The position numbers and the translations under genes are program-made. Shown in pieces: positions 43,331 to 53,569 of a stretch of 64,000 bases of DNA; positions within the stretch are counted from its first letter, which is position 1, and each line of letters opens with the position of its first letter. The stretch is from Undaria pinnatifida (taxonomy: Eukaryota; Sar; Phaeophyceae; Laminariales; Alariaceae). The stretch spans positions 26,087,527 to 26,151,526 of the forward strand of contig JABAKD010000016.1 in assembly GCA_012845835.1 (NCBI GenBank), in the 5' to 3' direction. The notes under the pieces were generated by a model. The model made no database searches. It was not told the DNA's origin and saw only the letters and a list, made by a program, of their open reading frames with translations.

Positions 43331-44913
43331 GAGACGACGGTTGTAGCGATCACGCGTGTTCATTTATAAAAATCGAAAAACGTCAGCTGTGAATACGACC
43401 GATTGAATGGTTGAAACGTGCTCATTTTTATATCCATCGCAGTAAATATAGGACGTAACCGAAGGAAGCCAAAATAATACTCCATATATATTAGTATAAT
43501 TAATCTAGACGATCAATGAGTCAGATGCCAGCATCGTCATTATTGCCGGCCAACGCCATACATACAAAGCATGTTATGTGGGCTAGTATGTACATGAAAT
43601 GGTCTGTTGTGGCGCTCGCCGCTGAGACCGATTTCTTGAGACTCTGAACAGAGGGAACAAACAAACGGCGACGGAAATTGACGAGAATTACATGCATGCA
43701 TGCGTGCGTCGACCATACGAAGCAGCCCGCGGTCAGTGGGGCAAATCTATATATTAATAGCTGTGCGACACGTGTGGAGCACGGCGGTGCTATTCGCACC
43801 TGCTGGACGTGCTGCCTAGACTGCTGAAAACGTTGCCCTCTCGTGTTTTGTGCTTGGTATGAATGGGCCCCGAAAGAGACAACGTCCCCCAAAAGCGGAG
43901 TCTGGCGTTGTTTATTTTTCGTGAGCCACTACTACTGTACACCTGGTATGCATGCATATCTCTGCTGGCTGCAGGTCGGTAACAACGGTACTTCATCACC
44001 TCACTGCCGTGATGTGCTTCATACCTGTGACCACCACAAACGCGTAAATACCGCACAATGCACACCGCTGTGGTGTCACCAGTATTAGCTCTTCACAAAA
44101 GTGGTACCTGGTACCTGTCGGAAAGCATTACATTATCAAGACTCGTAACACAATTAACTGCGCTTTTGCCGAGTAGTCAATCGCACTACCTGTAAGTACG
44201 TATCGTATAAATAATAATCCATGATGGCCATGAACACGAAAACTCTATTTCATCTGCTGTTGTTGGCATTAGCTGTGTAGACCTACACCCTTGCCACAAC
44301 AAGAAACAAAGAAAACAAGGAAAGGACAGGCAGGCAGTCGAGTCAGTCTCCCTTACTCCTTCCTCCGGTCAAAACAACAGTAAAACGCACATAAAACAGT
44401 TCGTAGTACGCACGTAGGAGAATGCATGCAAGGCATTTAGCCGGCGGGGCATTCTACGAGCAATCGCCCTGATCGATGGCGGTAAGACACCCTGTCGACC
44501 TACGTATCCAGACATAACTAGGTGCCCTATACTATACAGCCAAAATGACGTACTCATTCGCTGTACGTACTCATTCGTATACGGAGGGAGATCCCGGGCA
44601 CACAGCGGGATGGTCTGAAAAATTAATCAATATATATAGGGCTACCATACCATACCTATACCAACCTTATACCTATAGCTGGTGACTGCAACAATCGGCA
44701 GCTTCATGCAGGAAAATTGCAGGGATATGTGAGATACGGGGGGGTACGCGGGATTGACTGCGCCTTAGACTTGACTACACCCCACGCCATCGGTGACTGC
44801 AATGCAAGTCAAGCGCCAAACAAACAAACAAAAAAAAACGAGTCGTGGTGCTTCCTTCTTTCCTCCTCTCCTTTCCTGCCGGCTGGCTAGCCTACATACG
44901 ATCGATCGGTAAA
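43331..44913. other. no gene seen
   Basis: About 1.6 kb of apparently single-copy DNA. A 123-codon minus-strand frame (43521-43892) and a 91-codon one (43790-44065) have no recognisable domain, and I cannot support either. A plus-strand donor-like CT|GTAAGT lies at about 44190 without a paired exon. Confidence 0.4.
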
Positions 44914-44915
44914 CA

Positions 44916-44964
<49 letters not shown>

Positions 44965-45010
44965 GCACGCACGCACGCACGCACCCACGCAAGCAAGCAA
45001 GCAAGCAAAA
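44914..45010 (+). repeat. (ACGC)n microsatellite with (AAGC)n tail
   Basis: About 20 tetranucleotide units, then AAGC units. Frames across it on both strands are artefacts. Confidence 0.95.
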
Positions 45011-45368
45011 GCAAACAAGCAAACGCAAGTAAAGCAAAAATCTGCATTAAATAGATAGAAGCATTAACATGGACGGCCTAGTAGACCCACGAGATCAAGC
45101 CATGATAAGATCATACACAAGCTGGCGCTAGACATGGCCGAAGACACGACCCCAGACAGGTACTGCTGCAAGCTAGTGCCGTGGCCGTCATGGTTGTAAC
45201 GCCAAGTTAGTACGCAAAATATCGCTCGCGGTCGAATCCCTACCCATGACGCAATATCTCTCGCTTCTATCTGCATCGCAGCACCAAGCATTTATCTGAC
45301 TGACTGAAATGTCTCCCGTTAACAGAGTAGTAAACCGTGACTAAACACAAAAACGTATCCGTTGCAAC
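45011..45368. other. no gene seen
   Basis: Unassigned. Bases 45190-45253 have a perfect 7-bp acceptor-like pair and a B-box-like word but do not fold as a tRNA. Confidence 0.35.
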
Positions 45369-45653
45369 CACCCATTCACCCACCCCCTCACCTACCTACC
45401 CGCCCACAAAACAACAAGCGCCGACAACTCCTGAATGAGAACGATCCCGAGATCGGACAAGCAATGTCTGTCTGGTTGGTGAAAACCCGACGTGCTCCGT
45501 CCCGGCATAGTAGGGATGCGAGGGTTTATGGTCATACGACTACGGCCATGCACAAACCGAGTACACCCCCCTCCACCCCCCTCCCACCTACCTACCCACC
45601 CACAAAACAACCAGCGCCGACAAATCCTGAATGAGAGCGATCCCGAGATCGGA
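45369..45653 (+). repeat. direct duplication of a ~90-bp C-rich block
   Basis: 45369-45458 and 45569-45653 share CCCACAAAACAAC, GCGCCGACAA and CGATCCCGAGATCGGAC (the last is a palindrome). The block lies downstream of LSM1. Confidence 0.8.
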
Positions 45654-45657
45654 CTCT

Positions 45658-45745
45658 ACAGTACAGTACAGTACAGTACAGTACAGGACAGTACAGGACA
45701 GCACAGTGCGGTACAGTGCAGTGCAGCGCAGTACAGCACAACACA
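45658..45745 (+). repeat. (ACAGT)n pentanucleotide microsatellite
   Basis: Begins as perfect TACAG units and decays into GCAGT variants. It lies in or just beyond the LSM1 3' untranslated region. Confidence 0.9.
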
Positions 45746-45800
45746 GCTTAGCACGTTGCTGTAGCCGGCCCGCGAGAGCGAAAGATCGGGGAGGACGATG

Positions 45801-48039
45801 TCAGGACAAGTCCTGAAACATCCAGTCGAGTTTGCTCGGGTCTTGACGGTCCTCGGCAGTAGCCTCCTGCTGCGCTTCGATAATCTCATCAGCGGAGACC
45901 CTCTTGAGCGCAGGCGTTTCTTCCAACGTCTCGTCCAATTCCCCCATGAGAACAAGCGCGTCCCCTCGAACGAGGTAAAGCCCCAGCGCGATGTCCCCGA
46001 ACATGCCTGCCGAGATAAAGTCCAACCAAAAGCGCGAGAGGTACAAAAGCAAATAAGCTTGGAGGCATACATCGTCGGGAATTACCGTACAGCTCTGGGG
46101 AAGTACGGTAGTAAATGTGGGTCGCCCGGGCAAGGCGCATGGCAGAAGGACGTGTTCCATGACCCGTTCCATGACAAACTGTGACCAATAAGTCTGCGTA
46201 TTGGACATATTTACCGTAAAAAACGCAGCACACTGCAACAGCTGGTATGACGCTACTGTTGGGAACACTGTGTGCACCATGGCACTGACAGTGCCTGTCG
46301 CATGCGTGCTATCAGCAGGATATGCTCCTTACTGTGATGTTGTGGAGCAACAGCACAGCAGATAGATAGACCGGCCTTCAAGACAAATCGGTCTTCGAAG
46401 CGATCACTCTGGCGATACACCCACCAACAACAAACGAAATCGGTTTCTTATAAGATGCAACGGAATTATGGAAGCACAATATTAAGCACTCACCCCCCAC
46501 AAAGTGTCGCTCATGCGTGTCCTCCAAAACAATGTTGGAGAATTGATCGTAGCTCCGCATTACCCCTACGAGATGTCGCCCGTCGCGTAGCACCACCTTC
46601 CACAAGGGACGGGATCGTACATATGCATTCGTGTATTTTACAAGCGGGAGGGGGAAGGGGCGCACGCAGGTGAAGGGTTACTGGCAAATGGACAGTCGCT
46701 ATCGCCTGCATAATAATTATCGCAAGAGGATTGAGGGTTCATGAACAAACATAGCGTCTGCGACAGGTTGAAGGCCGAGCGACACACATCACGACGGGAC
46801 ATGCACTAAAATACTGTAATGTGCACTATACTGTAATAGTGTGCACGCGCAATCAGAAAGCCAACATGCCTACCAGGTACGATACAACCAGAATAGTATA
46901 ATAAAAACTGAATCCGGGTGAGCGCGTGCTGTTCCTACATAACTACTCCCACAGTACTACTGTTGCTGCTGCTACTACCAACGATACTACTTGCAGGCAT
47001 CAAAAACGCGGCCCAGGTATTTGCAGAACATTTTAAATCCTTCTCGTGATCTTGTCGTTGGGAGCGCTGAAGGCACACGAGGAAGGAGCAGGAGGAGAAA
47101 GAGAAAGAGAGAGGAGGAGGTAGCTGCGTCCCGTTGAGCCAGCCGAGCAGGTTACAAGACAGGACATGTTTTCTGTTTGCCAGAGACTGCCGTCGATTAG
47201 ACTGAAGCACCGCGACACAGGAGATCCCAGGAAAAGCCCGAGCGAGCCCCGGGGATATCCTTGAAGGGCGCACCCAGTCCCCACGGGATGCGCAAAAAAG
47301 CGAAAATGATAAAAAGGGCCGGTACGGGCAACGAACGCCTCGGCCAGGTTCACTCTCGCTGCGCTTTCAAATACGTCTCCTGAGCAGGCACCTGGGGATG
47401 GGTGCCTTCTCTTTCCTGAGTGGAGTTTGCATTTTCCGTCATCACTCCTCACGAGGTACTTCCCTTTCACGCTGCAACGACGCGGCTCTCCGTACTGGTG
47501 CGAACCGGCTGCTAAGACAGGAAACAAGGAAAAGACAGTAAAACAGAACCGTACAGAAGAAAGAAACACGCGCCATACACTACACTGCGGAGTGTGTATG
47601 CACTGCTGTGGGGTGTACACATAAGACGCCAGAAAGAACGGATGCGGTCGAGCCAAGCCAAGTCAGCACTCACCATGACCCTCTTGTCTAGCTGCTCGAA
47701 TAAGCTTGCTGAGCCGGGAAAGAACGCTGTCGGTGGTGGTGGTGGCGGCGTTGGGTGCTGGTGGTGAAACCCTCCCACCGGTGGCCCCATTCGCTGAGGA
47801 TACATCATCCCTTGGGGAGGTGGATGTGTTCGGAGAGAGGCGCTTTGCGCCCCCGCTGCTCCATCCGCTCCCGCTCCCACGCTTGCCCCCGCTCCCGCGC
47901 CCGCTCCGGCGCCTGCACTCGCGCCAGCGCCAGCACCAGCGCTAGCGCCTGCACTAGCGCCCGTGCTAGGGCCTGGTGCGGCGCCTATACGCTGCCCTTG
48001 TGTTTGTCGGCCCCTTGCGCCTCGGTCTGGCTCGGCCAT
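45801..48039 (-). CDS. LSM1: LSM1-like Sm protein, three exons
   Basis: CDS = complement of 48039-47674, 46596-46494 and 46006-45801: 675 bp, 224 residues. Introns of 1,077 and 487 bp start GTGAGT and end AG; phases 0 and 1 keep one frame. LSM1 is the subunit that defines the cytoplasmic LSM1-7 ring, which binds oligoadenylated mRNA 3' ends and, with PAT1, promotes decapping. Sm1 motif: RDGR at 126-129 and DQFSNIVL at 139-146. Sm2: LVRGD at 168-172. After the fold comes the LSM1-type helical C-terminus (about 175-224). The ~100-residue N-terminal extension is unusual: Gly/Ala/Ser repeats, then Pro-rich; most homologues start close to the Sm fold. The ATG at 48039 is the first in frame; a start at Met 76 or 77 is possible. 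Confidence 0.9.
46007..46493 (-). other. LSM1 intron 2
   Basis: 487 bp, GTGAGT...GGCAG. No nested gene recognised. Confidence 0.85.
46597..47673 (-). other. LSM1 intron 1
   Basis: 1,077 bp, GTGAGT...GGAAG. The minus-strand frames inside it (46935-47273 and others) have no recognised domain. Confidence 0.85.
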
Positions 48040-49341
48040 CGTTTGGCCCTGATGGCGGTCTGCGCCGATGGGGCGGATTCGGACAGCGAACAGCGAATGG
48101 CAGGAATGTAAATATACCTAGTATTCACTATAAACACAATGAATTGCCGCACGTAGTCTTGTACACTGCAGTGCGAGAAAAGAGATATAGCGATTAGTAA
48201 GGAGGGATGTTCCGCAGCGGGGAAGGGGTGCTCGAGTACCGTACCAGGGTGCCCGCATTGTGGTCTCCCTCCTCCTCGAGGGTTGGGTGTTTAACATGAC
48301 CCGGTCGAACTTGGGAGCGGACGGCGTCCTCCTAATACTTGGCTATCGAGCAGGACAGCTATTATGATAGCTTCCCCCAAATGATCGACCTCGCCGGCTG
48401 AGTTTGTACTGTGTGATTAAGGTGAAGCAATACTGGCGCCAGTCTCCAAACAAGCGATGGAATCATGTTGCAACTGCAAGGGAATAAGCTGAGCACATCG
48501 TCATAATCGGCCATCGGTGGTGACTATCACGAGTATTGAGAGGGCTACTCGAAGAATACGCAGCAAACAGCAAATTCAGCAAATGTGAAGGGGTCCCTAC
48601 TAGACTATACGTACAGGTAGTCTAGAGCTGTTGACAACATGACAGAGGTACCATCACAACTACACAGAACCAAAATCAGTTGGTGGCTGTGTAGTAATCG
48701 CCGATGGCGCGGCCTAAAGCAACACCACGACAAGCCAGCCACAACCCATGTAGTCGAAGGCGCTACACAGTAGCTGAAGCTTGTACATATGGCATAAGCC
48801 CTGGCTATGCGAAGAATATCAGAGGCAGGGTATACCTGGCATCGTGTAGTGGTGCTTTTGCATATACCAGCAATACCAGGTACAGTTACCATTAATACGA
48901 GTACTCGTACGATAGGTTCTTGGTACATAAATAAGACAGCATGTCGGGACATCAGGTCCGGTAAAACATGATTTAGAGGGGATCCAGAACAAAACAGGCC
49001 GCCAGTTACATGCCAGTTCCGAGATGCGAGCCATCCAATGAAAGATCAAAGCACGCAAGATTCCGCACTGGCATGTCCTGCTCCCGAGACAGTATAGGCC
49101 AGCGGTTGCTTGAGAGCAAGAGTTGTCACTATGATACGGCATCAGAAGGCACAGCCGAGGGGCAACAAGAGCAACCTTATTATAGAGTGTCCAAATTCCA
49201 CACAGTTACCGACTAGACAATAACAGGCTATTCAGGAGGGTTCTCGGCTTGCTTTCTGCCAAATTCTTGGGGATATATCACTCCCACCATGACCCACCTG
49301 TATTGTGACACAACGTGGACGTGCTCGGCTTGCACTGATCG
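48040..49341. other. LSM1 upstream region; no other gene seen
   Basis: Holds the presumed LSM1 promoter. On its strand TTTATAG and TATATTT words occur about 75-105 bp before the ATG, too uncertain to call. The rest to 49341 shows no supportable gene. Confidence 0.4.
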
Positions 49342-49905
49342 GTGCTGGCGAGCGTCGTTCACACGCGCCGCTGCAATGGACCCATTCTAGCGGCTACCGG
49401 TTTTGAAGGCCTTCCAAGATATCGAACTCCTGTCCGCAAAATGTTCCAGCTTGCTCTCCGGCGTCGGATCAAAGCACAACCGCTCACTCACTACTCCGTC
49501 AAAGCAGTCAAACCTCGACCTCCACGTACAGCACCGATGGTCATGACAGCCAGGCTGCGTCTTTTCCTGTCAAGGCCAGATTTTCCGCTCGTGAGATGTC
49601 GCCAACGCCAGTCTCCATTGGGTCTAGTTGGAGAAACCACTAGAAGACTTGTGTCACCTCCACAACGTAGTCTTCACGTTTTGCTGCCGCTGCCATCGAG
49701 TCCATGTGCTCCTGGTCACAGCAGTAGTAGAAGGCAGCAGAGCGAGGGGGGAATGCTCAGACAAAGGTCGGGTGGTGTTCGAAAGTTGTCGCAGCAAGAC
49801 GATGCATCTGCAAAGGAAGGTCGGCCATCGTCCTTTGAAGAGGATTGCAATGCTGTCGAGGAGTGCAACTTGCTCGTCAACGCTCGTTTGGACATCCCCA
49901 AGTGA
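49342..49905 (+). CDS. hypothetical exon, unidentified
   Basis: 187 codons from an ATG, basic and Arg/Ser/Pro-rich, with an acidic stretch near the end. Its stop overlaps a donor-like CCCCAA|GTGAGT (49903/49904), so the frame may be an exon continuing elsewhere. No domain recognised and no acceptor or downstream exon found. Other frames over the same DNA are also open, which weakens the case. Confidence 0.2.
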   Translation: MLASVVHTRRCNGPILAATGFEGLPRYRTPVRKMFQLALRRRIKAQPLTHYSVKAVKPRPPRTAPMVMTARLRLFLSRPDFPLVRCRQRQSPLGLVGETTRRLVSPPQRSLHVLLPLPSSPCAPGHSSSRRQQSEGGMLRQRSGGVRKLSQQDDASAKEGRPSSFEEDCNAVEECNLLVNARLDIPK

Positions 49906-50133
49906 GTCTCAACCGAATACTCCAATTGCCACGTGTTTGTTGCATGGTGTCTTTCGATAGCGAGCTAACGCAGCGGGCCCTCCGCAACTAGTGCTGTGTG
50001 CAGATACCTCTCATGTCTGTGGACGAAACGAACATTTCGTAAATATTCTGCGCCCTAGATCTTGCTGGACTCTCGCTCCCCAAGGCATTATTAAAAATTT
50101 TCACACCGCCGTTGCGCAGTGTAAAACATGTAC
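49906..50133. other. unassigned
   Basis: No feature recognised. Confidence 0.3.
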
Positions 50134-50330
50134 TGTATGTTGTGCCTGTCGTACCCAGTACTGGGGCATGACATTGCGTTGTCGAATGCATTACGATGCA
50201 TTATCTCTGTGTCGTAGCTTGTGACCACAGAGCTGATCTTTCTAGGGTGAAGAATCAGTACGGACACTGGGTGTGCTGGATGTCGACGAGTAGAAGAACG
50301 GTTTAATGTGAAGAACACACACACACACAC
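50134..50330 (+). repeat. dispersed 197-bp repeat, copy b
   Basis: Near-identical to 6060-6256, same orientation, followed directly by the first GAGCTCATG-type minisatellite words. Confidence 0.85.
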
Positions 50331-50339
50331 CCCGAACAG

Positions 50340-50480
50340 CTCATGAGCTGCTCTAGCTCTCTGTTGCTCATCCATCGCGTATAGCTCATGCGTTCAAAAC
50401 ATGTGCAGATGAGCTACGCTCCCGTAGCCCAAGCCGGGAAAACATGTGCAGCTAATGTAGCTCCTCGTCCAGGGTTGCTT
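50340..50480. repeat. minisatellite ATGTGCAGATGAGCTA, first small block
   Basis: Two to three units of the array that is larger at 51250 and 52870. Confidence 0.7.
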
Positions 50481-50985
50481 GTTGTTGTTGTTCTCACATT
50501 AACTCGCATAATCAAGTCCGTGATAACAGAACAGGCTCTAGTCTCTGGAGCTGAGGGTAATTAAACAAAATAATAGGACCCCTCTCATTAAGAAAAAACT
50601 CACCCACATGGGTCGCAGGCACACTTTCTACCGTTACGTACGTAGGCAGATCTTCTCGTGAAGATTTGTATGAACGGTAAACGTTCCAGAAGTATTGGAT
50701 ATCGTGTCTTGTTATACTAAAAGTGGTCGTGGAGTCTCCGCAGATTCTGATGACAGGCGGGTAATCACGTTTCCCGCTGACAAGTTATCACTGTCGACTC
50801 TTTGTTTCGCCTATTTACGAAGCACCTCTCGTTGCCTCGAGGCACTTCTATCGTTACCGTCGCTTGGTTCGCCGTCGAACCTTGCCCCAACCTGGCTTGT
50901 CCTCCACGCTACGAAGGACAAGAAGAGAAGTAGTTGCAAGTTGCGAGTCGAACCTGGGTTACCCCAAACCCTCATTTGGCGTCGA
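50481..50985. other. no gene seen
   Basis: Frame 50695-51111 (138 codons) crosses from this segment into the dispersed ATG module and has no recognised domain. Confidence 0.35.
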
Positions 50986-51110
50986 CAGCAGTACGAGTAT
51001 ATTAGAAATACCAACAACGCAGCTTGCAAATATGAGTTTGACCCGAAATGCGTCAAACTCACGGCCGACGTCCTAAAAATATGTATTTATATAAAATATC
51101 ACCAGGGTTA
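50986..51110 (+). repeat. dispersed ATG module, copy at 51031
   Basis: GAGTATATTAGAAATACCAACAACGCAGC upstream, ATG 51031, then the GCGTCAAACTCACGGCCGACGTCC block. A one-base change shifts its frame relative to the 42971 copy. Confidence 0.6.
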
Positions 51111-51249
51111 AATATAAACAAACCAAAGGTGGTACATCACAGCTGACGCAATTCATGCCTCCGCCAGAAACATATAAAAAGTGAAATCGGGAGTCAGCCT
51201 ACGATGTGCCAGGTCCATACTGGTGCATACGTCTCACTACTCGCGTCTG
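51111..51249. other. unassigned
   Basis: No feature recognised. Confidence 0.3.
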
Positions 51250-51640
51250 GGTGAAATGAGCTAGCTCATGTAGCTCGTATAGCTCAAGCTTTGAAAACAT
51301 GTGCAGATGGGCTTTCAAAACATGTGCAGATAAGCTACCCTCCTGTTCAAACCGGAAAAACATGCGCAGCTCATGCAGCTCTTATAGGTCATCCCGGGAC
51401 AAATGAGCTAGCTCATGTAACTTTTATTGCTCAACTTGGTCAAATATGTGCGGATGAGCTACCGCCTATAGATCAAGTCGGGAAAGCACAAGCGGATGAG
51501 CTACCGCCCACGGTATAGCTCAAGCTGGCAAAACGTGTGCAGATGTGCCATCTCTTATAGCTCAAGCCGGGGGAAACATGTGTAGCTCATGTAGCTCTTA
51601 TAGTTCATTGTGGCTCTTTGCATGGCAAAACGTGCAGGTG
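51250..51640. repeat. minisatellite, unit about 50 bp
   Basis: Units of the form AAACATGTGCAGATGAGCTA followed by a TATAGCTCAAGC(C/T) phrase, spaced about 45-55 bp, some with a GCTCATGTAGCTC insert. Confidence 0.8.
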
Positions 51641-51890
51641 CTTAGGTGTGTAGCTGAACAAACCCTGACCTCCGGGACGAGTGCGAATGTAGGTTATACT
51701 GCTCACCATTCAGGTGAAACTTCAACGTCGGTACGTGCGACAGCTCCGTATTCCCTCTCAATGTAAAAATACTACCCCTGCTACACTGCAGCCAATATTA
51801 ATGTGTCGATACTAAGACCGTAGTTCGTATGCATACCATAGCCTTCTTTTTTGCTGAAAGCATATCAAAAGTAGTCAAAGCGGCTAAAAT
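51641..51890. other. unassigned
   Basis: No feature recognised. Confidence 0.3.
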
Positions 51891-52490
51891 TCACGCTCCG
51901 CAGCATCTGAAATCCGTGCATCCCCGTCCTTCAAACACGGCTTCGCGTAGCCTACCACAAGGTGCAAACAAAAATAAACAAGAGGCAGAAAGAAACAAAC
52001 CATCTGCTTCGCGCAAAAAATAAGCAGACGAGAGATTAACAAGCAGATAGAAAGCATAGCAGATCTGCCGCTGCCCCCATTCATTCACAGGGCTTCTAGT
52101 TCGAGCCATCCCCTGCGGACTCGCCACAGCCGGCGTTAATGCCCTCTTTGCCCTCACGCCCTCTTCGCCCTCAGCCCCCGCCTCCCCTGCGTACTCGTCG
52201 TAGGCGGTGTCCACGCCCACTTCGCCTCCAGACCCCGCCTCGCCCGCTAACAGGGCGGCCACCTCTGCCTTAGAGTTAGAAAGCCTGCGAGGTACAGCCT
52301 GGTGCACCTGCTCAGATGACAGGGCCGTCACTTCAATTCGAATGCGATCTTGGTTTCCGTTCGGGAACATCATCTCCGGGTCGGCCGCGATAACGCTGCT
52401 CCGGGGCCCCGTGATAAGACGCCCAGCCGTGCTGAAGTCTCTCTCGAGGACGGCAGAAGACGCCGGCACAGAGAGCAGCACTCGATTGCC
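51891..52490 (-). pseudogene. hAT transposase C-terminal fragment
   Basis: Bases 52490-52341 encode the signature of the hAT dimerisation domain: a V-P-A-S-S-A-x2-E-R-x-F-S-x-A-G block then R-x2-V, a P-E-M and an N. This is the most conserved part of hAT transposases. Upstream (52491-52600) the frame is lost and the DDE/RNase H-like core is absent. Downstream residues are acidic and unrecognised. No TIRs were found. A dead fragment, not able to transpose. Confidence 0.65.
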
Positions 52491-52860
52491 TCCGGCATGA
52501 GCATGATGAGATCCACATCTATGGAAGCGCCCGCTTCTTGCTGGTTGCCGGCAGCCGAAGCACCACTGGAGCTGCTGCCCCGGGTGGTGAGCATGCTAGG
52601 CGCGTTGTGTGGTGTTGTGATGTGTAAGCGTGTGCGTGCTATCTCTTGTTTGTGCGTGGCAGTTGCCTCGGTTGAGTTGTACTTGGTGGAGTGCTTGTCC
52701 CAAAACGAAAAAAAACACCGATTTTGTCCGTCTATCTATCTGCTATATTAAGGACAGAAAAAGCTTCGATCTCATATAACACATGTGTGGATTTTGATAT
52801 TAATGTCGTTCGGGCACGTCTTGTCATGATGCGGTGTGTACGTGCTCATATCTGTCATTA
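52491..52860. other. no gene seen
   Basis: May hold further decayed hAT sequence. No intact feature. Confidence 0.3.
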
Positions 52861-53400
52861 GATGCAGCTCGTGAGCTTCAGTGGCTCATGTATGGCTTAT
52901 AGCTCACACCGTCAAAGCATGTGCAGATGAGCTATCCTCCATATCTCGAGCTTTGAAAAGATGTGCAGATGAGCTATCGTCTATAGCTCAAGCTTTGACA
53001 ATATGTGCAGATGAGCTATCGATGACAGCTCACGCTTTCAAAACATGAGCAGATGAGTTACCCTTCTCTAGCTCAAGCCGGGACAACATGTGCAGCTCAT
53101 TTAAGTCTTATAGCTCATCCCGGAATTAATTAGCTAGCTTGTATAGCACGCATAGCTCACCCTGGCCAAACATGTGCAGATGAGCTATCGATGACAGCTC
53201 ACGCTTTCAAAACATGTGCAGATGGTCACCCTCCCGTAGCTCAAGCCGGGAAAACATGTGCAGCTCATGTAGCTCACGTAGCTCACCGGTGAGCTACCGT
53301 CGGGAAGAGCTATTAATAGCTCGAGCATAAGGTGAGCTGATCCGTCCTGGATGTGAAAACATGTCAATGTCCAATAATCAAGGATTGCTTATAGCTACGT
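52861..53400. repeat. minisatellite, unit about 50 bp, largest block
   Basis: About nine units of the ATGTGCAGATGAGCTA family, spaced 48-60 bp, ending at the GAGCTATTAATAGCTC palindrome near 53310. Confidence 0.85.
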
Positions 53401-53569
53401 ACAGCCGTAACTATTAATATACTACCGGTACTCGTATGCATAGGTTGGCTATATATCATACCAACTTCGCTTCCAGCTCTATGAGGCATCAGCAAGGACA
53501 CTGGTTGTGCTGAATGTAGGTGGGTGGCAACATCAGTTTAATGTGAACACACAGAACTACGTATTTTTG
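53401..53569. other. unassigned; weak copy of the 197-bp repeat
   Basis: Bases 53490-53560 resemble the end of the 197-bp repeat (GGACACTGG, TGTGCTG, CAGTTTAATGTGAA). Confidence 0.35.

Noticed and set aside
44765-45054. Ala/Cys/Val/Arg and Thr/His/Ala repeat proteins on the two strands
   Set aside because: Translations of the (ACGC)n microsatellite.
45190-45253. tRNA gene candidate with a perfect 7-bp acceptor-like pair (GTCATGG/CCATGAC) and a GGTCGAATCC box
   Set aside because: No A box, D-loop lacks GG, anticodon and T stems do not pair.
46378-46665. A separate 95-residue protein on the minus strand
   Set aside because: Contains LSM1 exon 2; the rest is intron sequence read through both splice sites.
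49342-49620. Reverse-transcriptase-like minus-strand words (V-R-Y-L-G) near 49420
   Set aside because: Only five residues match; no active-site motif or continuous frame.
51250-53400. CRISPR-like array
   Set aside because: Units are contiguous and diverged, with no unique spacers; eukaryotic context.
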